Origin: JAQVEM01 sp964610315
Lineage (GTDB): Bacteria; Actinomycetota; Humimicrobiia; Humimicrobiales; Humimicrobiaceae
Assembly: GCA_964610315.1 (NCBI GenBank)
Contig: CAZSVM010000009.1
Coordinates: 27,631 to 91,630 of the forward strand
DNA: 64,000 nt
Direction of reading: 5' to 3'
Part shown: one piece after another, positions 1-8,535 of the stretch
How the letters are laid out: every line of letters starts with the position of its first letter
How positions within the stretch are numbered: the first letter of the stretch is position 1
Notes under the pieces: model-generated
Told to the model about the DNA's origin: nothing
Databases searched by the model: none
What the model saw: only the letters and a program-made list of their open reading frames with translations
Translations under genes and position numbers: made by a program

Positions 1-154
1 GCTGGAACAGGGAGGTATATCAAATTTCATGAGGGCGATTTCTGACAGCATGGGAATCCCCTTAACTGCTCTATTAATAACTGGAATTACTGCTACTGCA
101 GTATTTATATCTATAAGAATATCCCTGTTTATTTACAGTAGAAAAGAATTTTAG
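1..154 (+). CDS. C-terminal end of an unidentified membrane protein (partial)
   Basis: The frame open from base 2 ends at TAG 152-154 and encodes about 50 residues. They form a short polar stretch, one long hydrophobic helix and a basic tail ending in SRKEF. A last transmembrane helix followed by a short positively charged tail is common at the end of ABC-2 type permeases, but this piece is too short to assign. The gene begins outside the window and converges on the pot operon, which ends 14 bases away on the other strand. No clear terminator hairpin is visible between them. Confidence 0.55.
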   Translation, partial: LEQGGISNFMRAISDSMGIPLTALLITGITATAVFISIRISLFIYSRKEF

Positions 155-168
155 AAAGTAAGGAAAAA

Positions 169-1290
169 TCAACGCTCCAGAAGAATACCGTCGCTATAAT
201 CCCAATAAAATAGAAGATTGCTGCCCTCCCTGAATCGCGGCAGACTTCCATCATTTTTTACTTCTATTTTTATTTCTCCTAAATCTGCGGAGTCAACTTC
301 TATTCTTATATCCGGCCCCTCAAAGGTGATAGATTTTACTTTCCCTTCAAAACAATTCTTATTCGAACGAAACTTCCCGGTTACATTTATTTTTTCCGGC
401 CTTATAAAAAACACGGGAGGAATCATTTTACGATCATGCTCGGCAGTCTTTATTTCTTTTAAATCACAACCATCATCTTTTTTTAAATTATTCTTTAAAA
501 TAATTCTGCCGTTTTTCTTACTTTCCAATATGAATGTATGATTTTCTTTTTTTATGGAAGAGACCGGTATGAAATTTCCTGCCCCTATGAAATCGGCGGT
601 AAATATACTCCTGGGGCAATTATAAATAGAATCGGGACTCCCTATTTGAATTATAAATCCTTCATTCATAACCGCTATGCTATCGGACATAATGAGAGCT
701 TCACTCTGGTCATGGGTTACATACAGAAAAGTGGTGCCAATTCTTCTCTGAATTTCTTTAAGCTCATACTGCATTGAAATTTTAAGTTTCTTATCCAGTG
801 AAGCCAGAGGTTCGTCAAGAAGAAGAATCTTTGGTTTAACTATCAGAGACCTCGCCAGCGCCACTCTCTGCTGCTGACCGCCGGATAGCTCCGTAATTCT
901 TCTTTCCTGGAATCCTTTAAGATTCACTATATCAAGAATACTGCCAAGCTCCTTTTCTATCCTTTCACCGGAAAATCTTCTCTTCCTGAGCCCGTAGATT
1001 ATATTTTCCCTTACATTCATATGAGGAAATAGAGCAAGATTTTGAAAAACCATAGCCGTATCCCTCCTGTTTGGCGGAACACCTTTCATATTTTTACCAT
1101 CGATTACAACTGTTCCTTCATCCTGCTCTATAAATCCTCCCAGGATTCTTAAAATGGTGGTTTTACCACAGCCGGAAGGGCCCAGAAGGGAAAAAAATTC
1201 TCCTTCTTTAACCCTGAAGTTGACCTTACTGATGGCCAGAATGTTGCCGTAACTTTTCGATATATTTTCTACCCGAACAATATAATTCAT
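169..1290 (-). CDS. potA: Spermidine/putrescine ABC transporter ATP-binding protein PotA
   Basis: This is the ATPase that would energise polyamine uptake at the inner face of the membrane. The 373 residues show a Walker A motif GPSGCGKTT near residue 37, the ABC signature LSGGQQQR near 135, Walker B ILLLDEP and the H-loop VTHDQSEA. A C-terminal TOBE-type region of about 130 residues follows, typical of the PotA/MalK group. It is the last gene of a potB-potC-potD-potA order read on the minus strand and lies 21 bases after potD. The start has no good Shine-Dalgarno sequence, so translation may depend on the upstream gene. A related small-molecule importer ATPase is the only alternative. Confidence 0.9.
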   Translation of the reverse strand: MNYIVRVENISKSYGNILAISKVNFRVKEGEFFSLLGPSGCGKTTILRILGGFIEQDEGTVVIDGKNMKGVPPNRRDTAMVFQNLALFPHMNVRENIIYGLRKRRFSGERIEKELGSILDIVNLKGFQERRITELSGGQQQRVALARSLIVKPKILLLDEPLASLDKKLKISMQYELKEIQRRIGTTFLYVTHDQSEALIMSDSIAVMNEGFIIQIGSPDSIYNCPRSIFTADFIGAGNFIPVSSIKKENHTFILESKKNGRIILKNNLKKDDGCDLKEIKTAEHDRKMIPPVFFIRPEKINVTGKFRSNKNCFEGKVKSITFEGPDIRIEVDSADLGEIKIEVKNDGSLPRFREGSNLLFYWDYSDGILLER

Positions 1291-1311
1291 AAGATATAAA
1301 AATATTTTAAT

Positions 1312-2403
1312 CTAGTCCGTAGTGGAAAGTTCTTCCCAGAAATTATTATAAGCTTCTACTACCGATTCAGGAAAATTAAGCTGCCATACCAGTTTGTCCA
1401 GTTCTTCATCGGTGTATACATAAAGATTTTTATCTATTCCTTCAGCCAGATCAATGGAGCCCTTTACGGTTGTGGTATAACCGCCTTCAGTAACTACCAT
1501 AGCCGCAACATCGGTTCCAAGCATAAAATTAATAAACTCATGTGCCCCTTCGGCATTTAGGGCACTGGATGGAATCATAAAAGTATCTGTCCAGCCAAAG
1601 CCGCCGGTCGAAGGAAGCAGGTAGGTAAATTTGGGATCGGAGGTTTCCAGTTTTCTGCCGCCGCCGTCCCAGATATGACTTACCCACACTTCTTCATTGT
1701 TCATCAGATCCAGTATTTCAGCACCAGTATTATAGAACTTAAGCACATTATCTTTAAGTTCAATTGCTTTGTCCCTTATACTTTCCAGTGTTGCCTGGGT
1801 ATCGGTAAGCAGATTTTCCCTGGGTATTCCCATAAGATCCAGGCATATCATCAGGGATTCTGCAGAATTCCTGGAAGATACTCTTCCTTTAAGATCGGGA
1901 TCGAATAATATCTCCCAGCCCATTCCCTCCAGTGAACCTGTATATTTTTCCGTATTTACCACTATACCGCTGGTTCCAAATACATAGGGAATAACATAAG
2001 TATCTCCGGAGCCCATCCGTTCGCCGTTCCACATGCTCCAGTCCTGGCCCTTAAAAGCATCGGATACATTTGCGTAATTGGGAATCTTGTTCATATCCAG
2101 AGGCTGTGCAAGATTTTCGGTATAGAACCGGTTTACCTGGTTCTGGGTAGGCATTATAACATCTGCCTGCCCCCCGCCTTTAAGCAGGGTAAACATCTCA
2201 TCATTTCCGGTAATAAGGTTGATTTTTAAGTTTATCCCGGTTTCCTGTTCAAACATCCCGGCCACATCTTCCGGCAAATATCCTTCCCAGACATAAACAA
2301 CCAGTTCTTTCGGTGCTGCTTCCTTTTTACAGGCAGGAACAATCGATACCGATAATAAAAGAATCACAATCAGTAAAAATGTGGAAAATTTTCCAATTCT
2401 CAT
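1312..2403 (-). CDS. potD: Polyamine-binding lipoprotein PotD
   Basis: Extracytoplasmic binding protein of the polyamine importer. A hydrophobic signal segment ends in the lipobox VPAC with the lipidated Cys at residue 25. The mature part begins with the family pattern LVVYVWEGYLPEDV, then GINLKINLITGNDEM and DVIMPTQNQV, as in spermidine/putrescine-binding proteins. The length of 363 residues fits. It lies 10 bases downstream of potC. The exact ligand (spermidine, putrescine or another cation) cannot be read from the sequence. Confidence 0.88.
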   Translation of the reverse strand: MRIGKFSTFLLIVILLLSVSIVPACKKEAAPKELVVYVWEGYLPEDVAGMFEQETGINLKINLITGNDEMFTLLKGGGQADVIMPTQNQVNRFYTENLAQPLDMNKIPNYANVSDAFKGQDWSMWNGERMGSGDTYVIPYVFGTSGIVVNTEKYTGSLEGMGWEILFDPDLKGRVSSRNSAESLMICLDLMGIPRENLLTDTQATLESIRDKAIELKDNVLKFYNTGAEILDLMNNEEVWVSHIWDGGGRKLETSDPKFTYLLPSTGGFGWTDTFMIPSSALNAEGAHEFINFMLGTDVAAMVVTEGGYTTTVKGSIDLAEGIDKNLYVYTDEELDKLVWQLNFPESVVEAYNNFWEELSTTD

Positions 2404-2413
2404 ATCTTACTCC

Positions 2414-3214
2414 TTACTTCCTTTCTTTCATTAAGATTTTATTATATATTTTTCTGCTAGCCAGCAGAAGTGCAATCACACTTAAAGTAAACAAAGTAAT
2501 AAGGACTGATATAACATTGACTTTTGGTGAAATACCAAACCTGAGCTGTGAAAATATGTAAACCGGCAGAGTCAGATTACCTCCCACCAGGAAATAAGTC
2601 ACTATAAACTCATTCCAACTAATCATAAATGCAAATAGCCATCCAGCAATTATAGCCGGCAGTATAATAGGAAAAACTATGTCTTTTACGCTAGAAAACC
2701 AGCTTGCTCCCAGATTAACTGCCGCCTCCTGCAAATTCAGAGGCATTCCTTCAATCCTGCCCATAAGTATCAAAAATACATAACTCATACTTATAGAAAC
2801 ATGAGAGACAATAACCACCGGTATTCCCAAGGGAATATTTATGCTTCTAAAAAATACCAGCGAGGATATACCAATAGTCAAACTGGGCATCAGTACCGGA
2901 AGTATAAGCAGAGTCAAAAAACCTCCCATTCTTCTGGCCAGCCCTTTTAAAAGACCTATAGACAGGAGGGTTGCCAGTATAGTGGATATGGTCGCTGATG
3001 ATACTGCAATTATGACACTGTTTTTGATGGCTTCCTTTGCCAGTCTGTCGCCGGCAAGTTCCGCAAACCATTTCCAGGTAAAACCTTTTAAGGGAAAGCT
3101 GTAACCCTCACCGCTGTTCCAGGCAAAAATAAAGATAAGTATAATGGGAATAAAAATATACAGGAAAAAAAGAGCCGTATATATAGTTAAAATTATCGAT
3201 CTTTTACTTTTCAT
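2414..3214 (-). CDS. potC: Polyamine ABC transporter permease PotC
   Basis: An integral membrane subunit of 266 residues with about six hydrophobic helices. It carries the EAA-type cytoplasmic loop EAAVNLGASWFSSVKDIVFPIILPAIIAG, which docks with the ATPase. The first helix region (LTIYTALFFLYIFIPIILI) and the order next to potB and potD identify it as the second permease. It lies 22 bases after potB and 10 before potD. Confidence 0.88.
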   Translation of the reverse strand: MKSKRSIILTIYTALFFLYIFIPIILIFIFAWNSGEGYSFPLKGFTWKWFAELAGDRLAKEAIKNSVIIAVSSATISTILATLLSIGLLKGLARRMGGFLTLLILPVLMPSLTIGISSLVFFRSINIPLGIPVVIVSHVSISMSYVFLILMGRIEGMPLNLQEAAVNLGASWFSSVKDIVFPIILPAIIAGWLFAFMISWNEFIVTYFLVGGNLTLPVYIFSQLRFGISPKVNVISVLITLFTLSVIALLLASRKIYNKILMKERK

Positions 3215-3236
3215 ATTTCATAAATAATTATTTAAT

Positions 3237-4100
3237 TCAAAGGTTTTCCCTGCTTTTATAAATTGACTCCAGCCCGAATATTTTTGAATAAAATAACACC
3301 AGGGCTATGGAAAGAACAGCCAGAGCTAGAGTAAAGGCGGAACCGAAGTTCCAGTTGCCTACTTTACTGAACTGGTTTTCTATAATGTTTCCAATCATTA
3401 CTGAATCGGTTCCGCCCAGTATGGCCGGTATGGCAAAAGAGCCCAGAGCAGGTATAAAGACCAGCAGTGTACCGGCAAAAATTCCGGTAAGACTTAATCT
3501 AAAAGTTATATCGAAAAATGCTCTCACTTTTGATGCTCCCAGATCCATAGATGCCTCTGTAAGGGAATCATCAATCTTTAAAATAGAAGCATACAAAGGA
3601 AGCACCATCATTGGAGTATAAGCATATATCAGCCCCAGTAAGACAGCAGTCTGACTGTATAATATTCTAACCGGTTCATCGATAATCCTCAGCCACAAAA
3701 GCAGCTGATTTAATACCCCGTTTTCGGAAAGCAGAAGTTTCCAGGCAAAAGTCCTTATCAGGTAATTTATCCAGAAGGGTATCATTAGAACTACTATAAG
3801 TACCTTATCGAACCTGGTTCTTTTGGCCAGGAAAAATGCAATGGGGTAAGAAAATATTATTGAAAATACAGTAGTAAGAAAGCTTATTTTAAGCGATCTC
3901 AACAGTATTACAAAATAATATTTTCTCTGAAAAATGATAATAAAATTCTGCAGGGTAAATTTTACCGGCTCTCCTGAAATAAGAGTCTGGCTGGTTACAG
4001 CATAAATTAGAATTACCGATAAGGGGAGCAGGAAGAAAATGGAAAACCATATCAGCCCCGGGTAAATAAGGGTTTTATTTTTCCTTCTTATGACATTCAT
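3237..4100 (-). CDS. potB: Polyamine ABC transporter permease PotB
   Basis: First gene of the pot operon and the first permease subunit, 287 residues with about six membrane segments. It has the EAA loop EASMDLGASKVRAFFDITFRLSLTG, and the N-terminal half contains IPFWINYLIRTFAWKLLL, a stretch conserved in PotB proteins. The upstream 274-base gap to the divergent nuclease gene should contain the operon promoter. Confidence 0.88.
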   Translation of the reverse strand: MNVIRRKNKTLIYPGLIWFSIFFLLPLSVILIYAVTSQTLISGEPVKFTLQNFIIIFQRKYYFVILLRSLKISFLTTVFSIIFSYPIAFFLAKRTRFDKVLIVVLMIPFWINYLIRTFAWKLLLSENGVLNQLLLWLRIIDEPVRILYSQTAVLLGLIYAYTPMMVLPLYASILKIDDSLTEASMDLGASKVRAFFDITFRLSLTGIFAGTLLVFIPALGSFAIPAILGGTDSVMIGNIIENQFSKVGNWNFGSAFTLALAVLSIALVLFYSKIFGLESIYKSRENL

Positions 4101-4374
4101 AAATCCGTTTTTAGCAGTTAATGGAATTTTAAAAACTTATTAATTAATTAAATTTTACCAGATATTCCAGTTTCAAACTACGGATATATGACATAACTAC
4201 TAAACTGGCTTATTATCATTTAAATATTAATTTTTTACCAAATTAATAATAATCGGCATTACTATCCTATATTTAAATTAAAAATTTTAAATAAGGTCGA
4301 AATATTCTACTACTAAAAATGTTATAATGTAACCTTAAAAATAAATAAAATTTTAAACACTTCCTCCAAAACTT
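4101..4374. promoter_or_regulatory. Divergent intergenic region between potB and the nuclease gene
   Basis: Very AT-rich spacer that must hold promoters for both directions. On the plus strand TATAAT at 4323-4328 is a good -10 candidate for the gene at 4375, but no convincing -35 lies 17 bases upstream. An inverted repeat CCAGTTT (4167-4173) and AAACTGG (4202-4208) with a 28-base loop lies on the potB side. It could be an operator or a leader hairpin. Confidence 0.35.
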
Positions 4375-5208
4375 ATGAAAAAAAATATTATTAAAGCAGA
4401 CGGCAGAAGCGAACCATTCGATGAACAAAAAATAAACCGGTCCTTTATAAAAGCCGGTGCTTCTCCGGAGATAGCCAGGGAAGCCACTAAAACAATCTAC
4501 CGGAAAATTAGAAATAATATGAATACCAATGAAATTTTCAACAAGGCTTTAGATCATCTAAAGATACTCGAGCCAAAAGTGGCACTAAAATATTCTCTCA
4601 GAAGAGCTATTATGGATATGGGACCGGAGGGATTCGTTTTCGAAAAATATACAGCGAGAATTCTAAAAGAATATGGCTTTACCGTAGAAGTAGGGCAATT
4701 TCTAAACGGATATTGTGTCGAACATGAAGTTGATGTAGTGGCAAAAAAAGGAGACAGAATCTGTTTGGTTGAGTGCAAGTATCATAATTCACCGGGGATA
4801 AAATCCGATATAAAAACTGCCCTCTATGTACACAGCAGATTTCTGGATATTGACAAAGCCTATAGAAAGAGCAACAAGACCAACCACAGTCCTATTGAAG
4901 CCTGGCTGGTTACTAATACAAAATGTTCATCTGATGCTATAAAATATGCCAGCTGTGTAAATTTAAAAATCCTGGCATGGCATTACCCAAAAGTAGAAAA
5001 CCTGCAGTATTTTATTGAAACCAGGAAACTTTATCCCATAAGCATTCTGCCCACAATTACCGGAAAACAGAAAGAAAGACTCTTTGATTCCAATATTATT
5101 ATGGTAAGGGAACTGGCAAATTACGGAATAGATAACCTGGCCGAACTTTTGTCCATAAACTACCGGAGAGCAGAAAAAATCCTAAATGAAATAAAATTAA
5201 TTATATAA
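4375..5208 (+). CDS. ATP-cone domain fused to an Mrr-type restriction endonuclease-like domain
   Basis: Residues 1-90 match an ATP-cone (IIKADGRSEPFDEQKINRSFIKAG), the nucleotide-sensing domain known from ribonucleotide reductases and NrdR. Residues 92-200 look like an Mrr-type nuclease domain. The PD-(D/E)xK pattern is visible as D120 in HEVDVV and E133-x-K135 in LVECKYH. The last 50 residues are helical and resemble a helix-hairpin-helix module (LANYGIDNLAELLSINYRRAEKIL). So it is a predicted nucleotide-responsive DNA or RNA cleavage protein. No methyltransferase or defence gene is adjacent. The start has no Shine-Dalgarno sequence. Domain assignments follow motifs; the biological role is unknown. 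Confidence 0.75.
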   Translation: MKKNIIKADGRSEPFDEQKINRSFIKAGASPEIAREATKTIYRKIRNNMNTNEIFNKALDHLKILEPKVALKYSLRRAIMDMGPEGFVFEKYTARILKEYGFTVEVGQFLNGYCVEHEVDVVAKKGDRICLVECKYHNSPGIKSDIKTALYVHSRFLDIDKAYRKSNKTNHSPIEAWLVTNTKCSSDAIKYASCVNLKILAWHYPKVENLQYFIETRKLYPISILPTITGKQKERLFDSNIIMVRELANYGIDNLAELLSINYRRAEKILNEIKLII

Positions 5209-5219
5209 AGGTAAGTTTC

Positions 5220-5990
5220 TTAATCCTGCCTGTTGAATAAAAATGCTCCCAGTATACTAAATATTATAATCAAAGATAACAGTACTACGATATCCAGCCA
5301 CAGAGGGTATAGCCGCAGGGAAACATCATTCAGCAGTGCAAATCTCATAGCATCGATTCCGTAAGAAAGAGGGTTGACTTTAGAAACTATGTTAATCCAC
5401 CTTACCGTACTATTCAGAGGGAAAAGAGCCCCGGAAAGGAAAAACATAGGCATAAGCAAAAAATTGGTAATCACCTGAAAAGCCTGCATGGATTTTATTA
5501 TGGAAGCCAGTATAATTCCCATAGTGGAGATGGTCATTGCCACCAGGAACATGATACCCAGTACTTTAAAAAATATTACAAAGGTTATGGGTATATGAAG
5601 GAATGGACTGAAAAGCAGTATTATAGAGCCCTGGATCATAGCCACAGTAGAGCCCCCCAGTAGTTTCCCCACTACAATAGAAGTCCTGGAGACGGGCGCT
5701 ACTAGAATTTCTCTTAAGAATCCGAATTCCCTGTCCCAGACAATGGACATAGCACTGAAAAAAGAAGTGAAAAGGACGGTCATCCCTACAATACCGGGAA
5801 ACATAAAGTTCAGGAATTGCGTGCCGCCCCCTCCTCCAAAGACACTGAAGGAGCTGGCAATTCCGGTTCCCAGAACGAACAGAAACAGGATGGGCTGAGC
5901 AAAGGAGCCGATTATCCTGGGTTTGTCCCTAAAATATCTTTTAAGATCCCTTAACCATACCGTATATATTCCAATTAATTCCTTTTTCAA
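5220..5990 (-). CDS. ABC-2 type exporter permease (DrrB/NodJ-like)
   Basis: A 256-residue membrane protein with about six helices. It carries the ABC-2 family pattern PGIVGMTVLFTSFFSAMSIVWDREFGFLREILVAPVSR. It overlaps the upstream ATPase gene by four bases, so the two are translationally coupled and form an exporter. A PadR regulator at the head of the same operon suggests drug or lipid export induced by a small molecule. The substrate cannot be predicted. Confidence 0.88.
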   Translation of the reverse strand: MKKELIGIYTVWLRDLKRYFRDKPRIIGSFAQPILFLFVLGTGIASSFSVFGGGGGTQFLNFMFPGIVGMTVLFTSFFSAMSIVWDREFGFLREILVAPVSRTSIVVGKLLGGSTVAMIQGSIILLFSPFLHIPITFVIFFKVLGIMFLVAMTISTMGIILASIIKSMQAFQVITNFLLMPMFFLSGALFPLNSTVRWINIVSKVNPLSYGIDAMRFALLNDVSLRLYPLWLDIVVLLSLIIIFSILGAFLFNRQD

Positions 5991-6985
5991 TGCCTCATTC
6001 TCCCTCTCATCCGCATTCTTAAATTATCTTTTGAACCTGCATTTTCTTCTCTTATTTCCCTACCGGTAAGATCCAGAAATACATCATTCAAAGTCGGTTT
6101 TCTGGCGCTTATTGATAAAATTTTAACCGGACTATTTTTAATAAATTTTGGGATAAAGACGGAACTATCCTTAACCTCAAATCTAATCTTGCTGTCTTTT
6201 GCATCACTTACCTCGCTGCCGGTAACCTCCCTTATATATTCTTTCAATTTGATATTATCTTCCGAAAGTATGGTTATAATATCCCCTCCGATTGTATTTT
6301 TAAGATTATCCGGGGTATCCAGGGCAATGATTTTTCCCTGGTCTATTATAGCTATCCGGTCACATATCTCCGTTTCTTCCATATAATGGGAAGTTAAAAA
6401 AATAGTAATTTTTTTATTCTTCTTTAATTTGATTACATAATCCCATATTTTATTTCTGGTCTGTGGATCAAGACCCAGAGTGGGCTCGTCCAAAAACAGA
6501 ACCTTAGGATGATGGAGCAGCCCTCTGGCAATCTCCAGTCTTCTTTTCATACCACCCGAAAAAGTCATAACCAGATTATTCTTCCGGCTGGTAAGGTTTA
6601 CCATATCCAGAACTTCCACGGATCTCTTTTTGAAATCACTGCGGGGAATATTATAAAGAAGACTATGGAAATGCAGATTCTCAAGTGCGGTTAATCTATC
6701 ATCGAGACTGGGGTCCTGAAATACCATTCCAATACAGCTTCTTATAGCATTTCTTTCCCTGGTTACATCGTGTCCACAAAGAGTAACTTCACCCGATGTT
6801 TTTGACAGAAGTGTACATATTATATTTATAGTGGTAGTCTTGCCGGCGCCATTGGGCCCCAGAAAACCAAAAATCTCATCTTCTTTTACCGAAAAAGAAA
6901 TGTCATCGACTGCTCTCAGCCCTTTAAATTCCTTTACTAGATTCTTTACTTCTATAATATTGTTATTTGTATCTGTACTGCTCAT
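5987..6985 (-). CDS. ABC exporter ATPase (DrrA-like)
   Basis: Cytoplasmic ATPase of the exporter, 332 residues. Walker A GPNGAGKTT, signature FSGGMKRRLEIARGLLHHP and Walker B VLFLDEPTLGLDPQTR are all intact. The roughly 100-residue C-terminal extension is the DrrA-type domain (ARKPTLNDVFLDLTGRE). The last residues are Arg/Met rich. It sits between a PadR gene and its permease. Confidence 0.9.
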   Translation of the reverse strand: MSSTDTNNNIIEVKNLVKEFKGLRAVDDISFSVKEDEIFGFLGPNGAGKTTTINIICTLLSKTSGEVTLCGHDVTRERNAIRSCIGMVFQDPSLDDRLTALENLHFHSLLYNIPRSDFKKRSVEVLDMVNLTSRKNNLVMTFSGGMKRRLEIARGLLHHPKVLFLDEPTLGLDPQTRNKIWDYVIKLKKNKKITIFLTSHYMEETEICDRIAIIDQGKIIALDTPDNLKNTIGGDIITILSEDNIKLKEYIREVTGSEVSDAKDSKIRFEVKDSSVFIPKFIKNSPVKILSISARKPTLNDVFLDLTGREIREENAGSKDNLRMRMRGRMRH

Positions 6986-7023
6986 TTTTTATCCTGAATT
7001 ATTTTTTATTCCGTTATTTTATT

Positions 7024-7602
7024 TTAATTTTCCGCTCCGGGGAATAGCTCTTTATAAATCTTTTTAAATATCCCTATAGCCTGATTTAAATGCTTTTCCA
7101 GAATAATTTTCAGTATTTTATATTCCTGCTTTCCCTTATCGGTTAATTTGTAAATCCTCCTGGGGTGTTCCTCATTGAGGTCCCAGCGCCCTTCTACAAA
7201 CCGCTTTTCCTCCAGTTCCTTAAGTAAGGGATAAATTGCTCCAGGGTTGGGACTCCAGGCTGCCGAGGTCCTCTTCTCGATTTCATTTATAATCTCATTT
7301 CCAAACATTTCCTTATCCTCAAGGAGATGCAGGGTATAAAGAGGCAGAAGGCCGCTCCGGGTTAAAATCATATTTACAAATGGATTTATATCCGGACATT
7401 CCTGCCAGGACATAAAACTCCTTTTACCAAATACCCAGTGATCCTTAAATTTCCCCAGCACTTTTTCTATGAATTTATCGGGGTCCTTTGTTATCTTATC
7501 CCTTATGATCCTCTTAATTTCCTCTTCAAAAGAATAACTGTCTTTTGCTTCGCTGCCGTAATCTTTATCTTTTTTATCCGAACTTTTATTTGAACCTGTC
7601 AT
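7024..7602 (-). CDS. PadR-family transcriptional regulator
   Basis: Residues from about 80 onward match the PadR winged helix: LPLYTLHLLEDKEMFGNEIINEIEKR, then NPGAIYPLLKELEEKRFVEG and RRIYKLTDKGKQEY. It is preceded by an unusually long charged N-terminal region. As the first gene of the exporter operon it most likely represses itself and the ABC genes until a ligand binds. The family's usual operator is a short dyad in the promoter; one candidate lies just upstream. Confidence 0.85.
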   Translation of the reverse strand: MTGSNKSSDKKDKDYGSEAKDSYSFEEEIKRIIRDKITKDPDKFIEKVLGKFKDHWVFGKRSFMSWQECPDINPFVNMILTRSGLLPLYTLHLLEDKEMFGNEIINEIEKRTSAAWSPNPGAIYPLLKELEEKRFVEGRWDLNEEHPRRIYKLTDKGKQEYKILKIILEKHLNQAIGIFKKIYKELFPGAEN

Positions 7603-7620
7603 TTTAAAATTAAATTAAAT

Positions 7621-7640
7621 ATATATTAAACTCAATATAT
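7621..7640. promoter_or_regulatory. Dyad upstream of the PadR gene, possible operator
   Basis: ATATATT (7621-7627) and its inverted copy AATATAT (7634-7640) flank six bases, 19 bases upstream of the padR start. The position suits an autoregulatory site. The sequence is all A/T in an A/T-rich gap, so chance is a real alternative. Confidence 0.3.
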
Positions 7641-7683
7641 TTTATTAAAAAAAATATTAATGTCAATACTTAAATTGTTGTAA

Positions 7684-8505
7684 TTAAATTTGACTTGCTG
7701 TTTTCTTTCCAATTATCATTCCGGATTCCTTGGATATTTGGATATAACCCTTTGCTTGGATTTCTTTTAATAAAATATCCCTCAAAATGCCCAGCTTGTT
7801 CCCCTGAAGGTATGTGCCTACATTGCTCATGCCACCTGATGACATTATGTACTCGATTAGATCATCGGCATTGGTTACTTTTAATGAATCTTCATATTCT
7901 CTTACTTCAACTTGACTTAGATACTTTGATAGAATCGCCGGTCCGCTTTGCATAGTAAATTTACCGTGACTTACTTCATTGAATACAATCCGTTTATCAA
8001 TTTTAGAAAGTATCTCCGAAATTTCTGCCAGATGCCGCTTACCCATGGTTGTACAATATGCTATTCCTCCAATTCTTAACACTCTTCTTATTTCCGACAA
8101 TGCCTTTTCCAGGTCTGGCACATGATAGAGCATGTGATTCGCAATCAGTATATCTATCGACTCATTTTCAAACGGAATATCCTGAGCATCAATTACAGCA
8201 TATTTGAAGTTTCCCGATATGCAAGCCATTCTTATTTTTGCTTCTTTTAGCATTCCATCCGAGAAATCAGAAAGAGTAAAGGTTACATTAGCCGGTACAC
8301 TATCCCTGTTATCCAGCCATAATTGGCCATTACCGCACCCCAGTTCAAGGACGCAGCTGCCCTTGGGAAAGGTCATCTGTTTATATACCCATGTTGACCA
8401 ACCCTGAGAATTGGTACTGTATAATCGATGCAGCTTTATTCTTGAATCCAGGTTAGCTGCATTTGCATATTGCCTTTTTATACCACTAATTTCATTATCC
8501 GTCAT
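7684..8505 (-). CDS. SAM-dependent methyltransferase (class I)
   Basis: The ATG at 8505 is chosen over the upstream frame start at 8526 because GGAGG lies seven bases before it. The 273-residue protein has the SAM-binding motif I VLELGCGNGQLW, an acidic motif, IDAQDIPFENESIDILIANHMLYHVPDLEKALSEIRRVLRIGG, and a C-terminal half without a clear family. This matches Methyltransf_11 enzymes. The substrate is unknown. It lies just downstream of ddl on the same strand, but a functional link is not evident. Confidence 0.8.
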   Translation of the reverse strand: MTDNEISGIKRQYANAANLDSRIKLHRLYSTNSQGWSTWVYKQMTFPKGSCVLELGCGNGQLWLDNRDSVPANVTFTLSDFSDGMLKEAKIRMACISGNFKYAVIDAQDIPFENESIDILIANHMLYHVPDLEKALSEIRRVLRIGGIAYCTTMGKRHLAEISEILSKIDKRIVFNEVSHGKFTMQSGPAILSKYLSQVEVREYEDSLKVTNADDLIEYIMSSGGMSNVGTYLQGNKLGILRDILLKEIQAKGYIQISKESGMIIGKKTASQI

Positions 8506-8535
8506 TAATTTCCTCCAGGAGAGCACTGTTAATTT

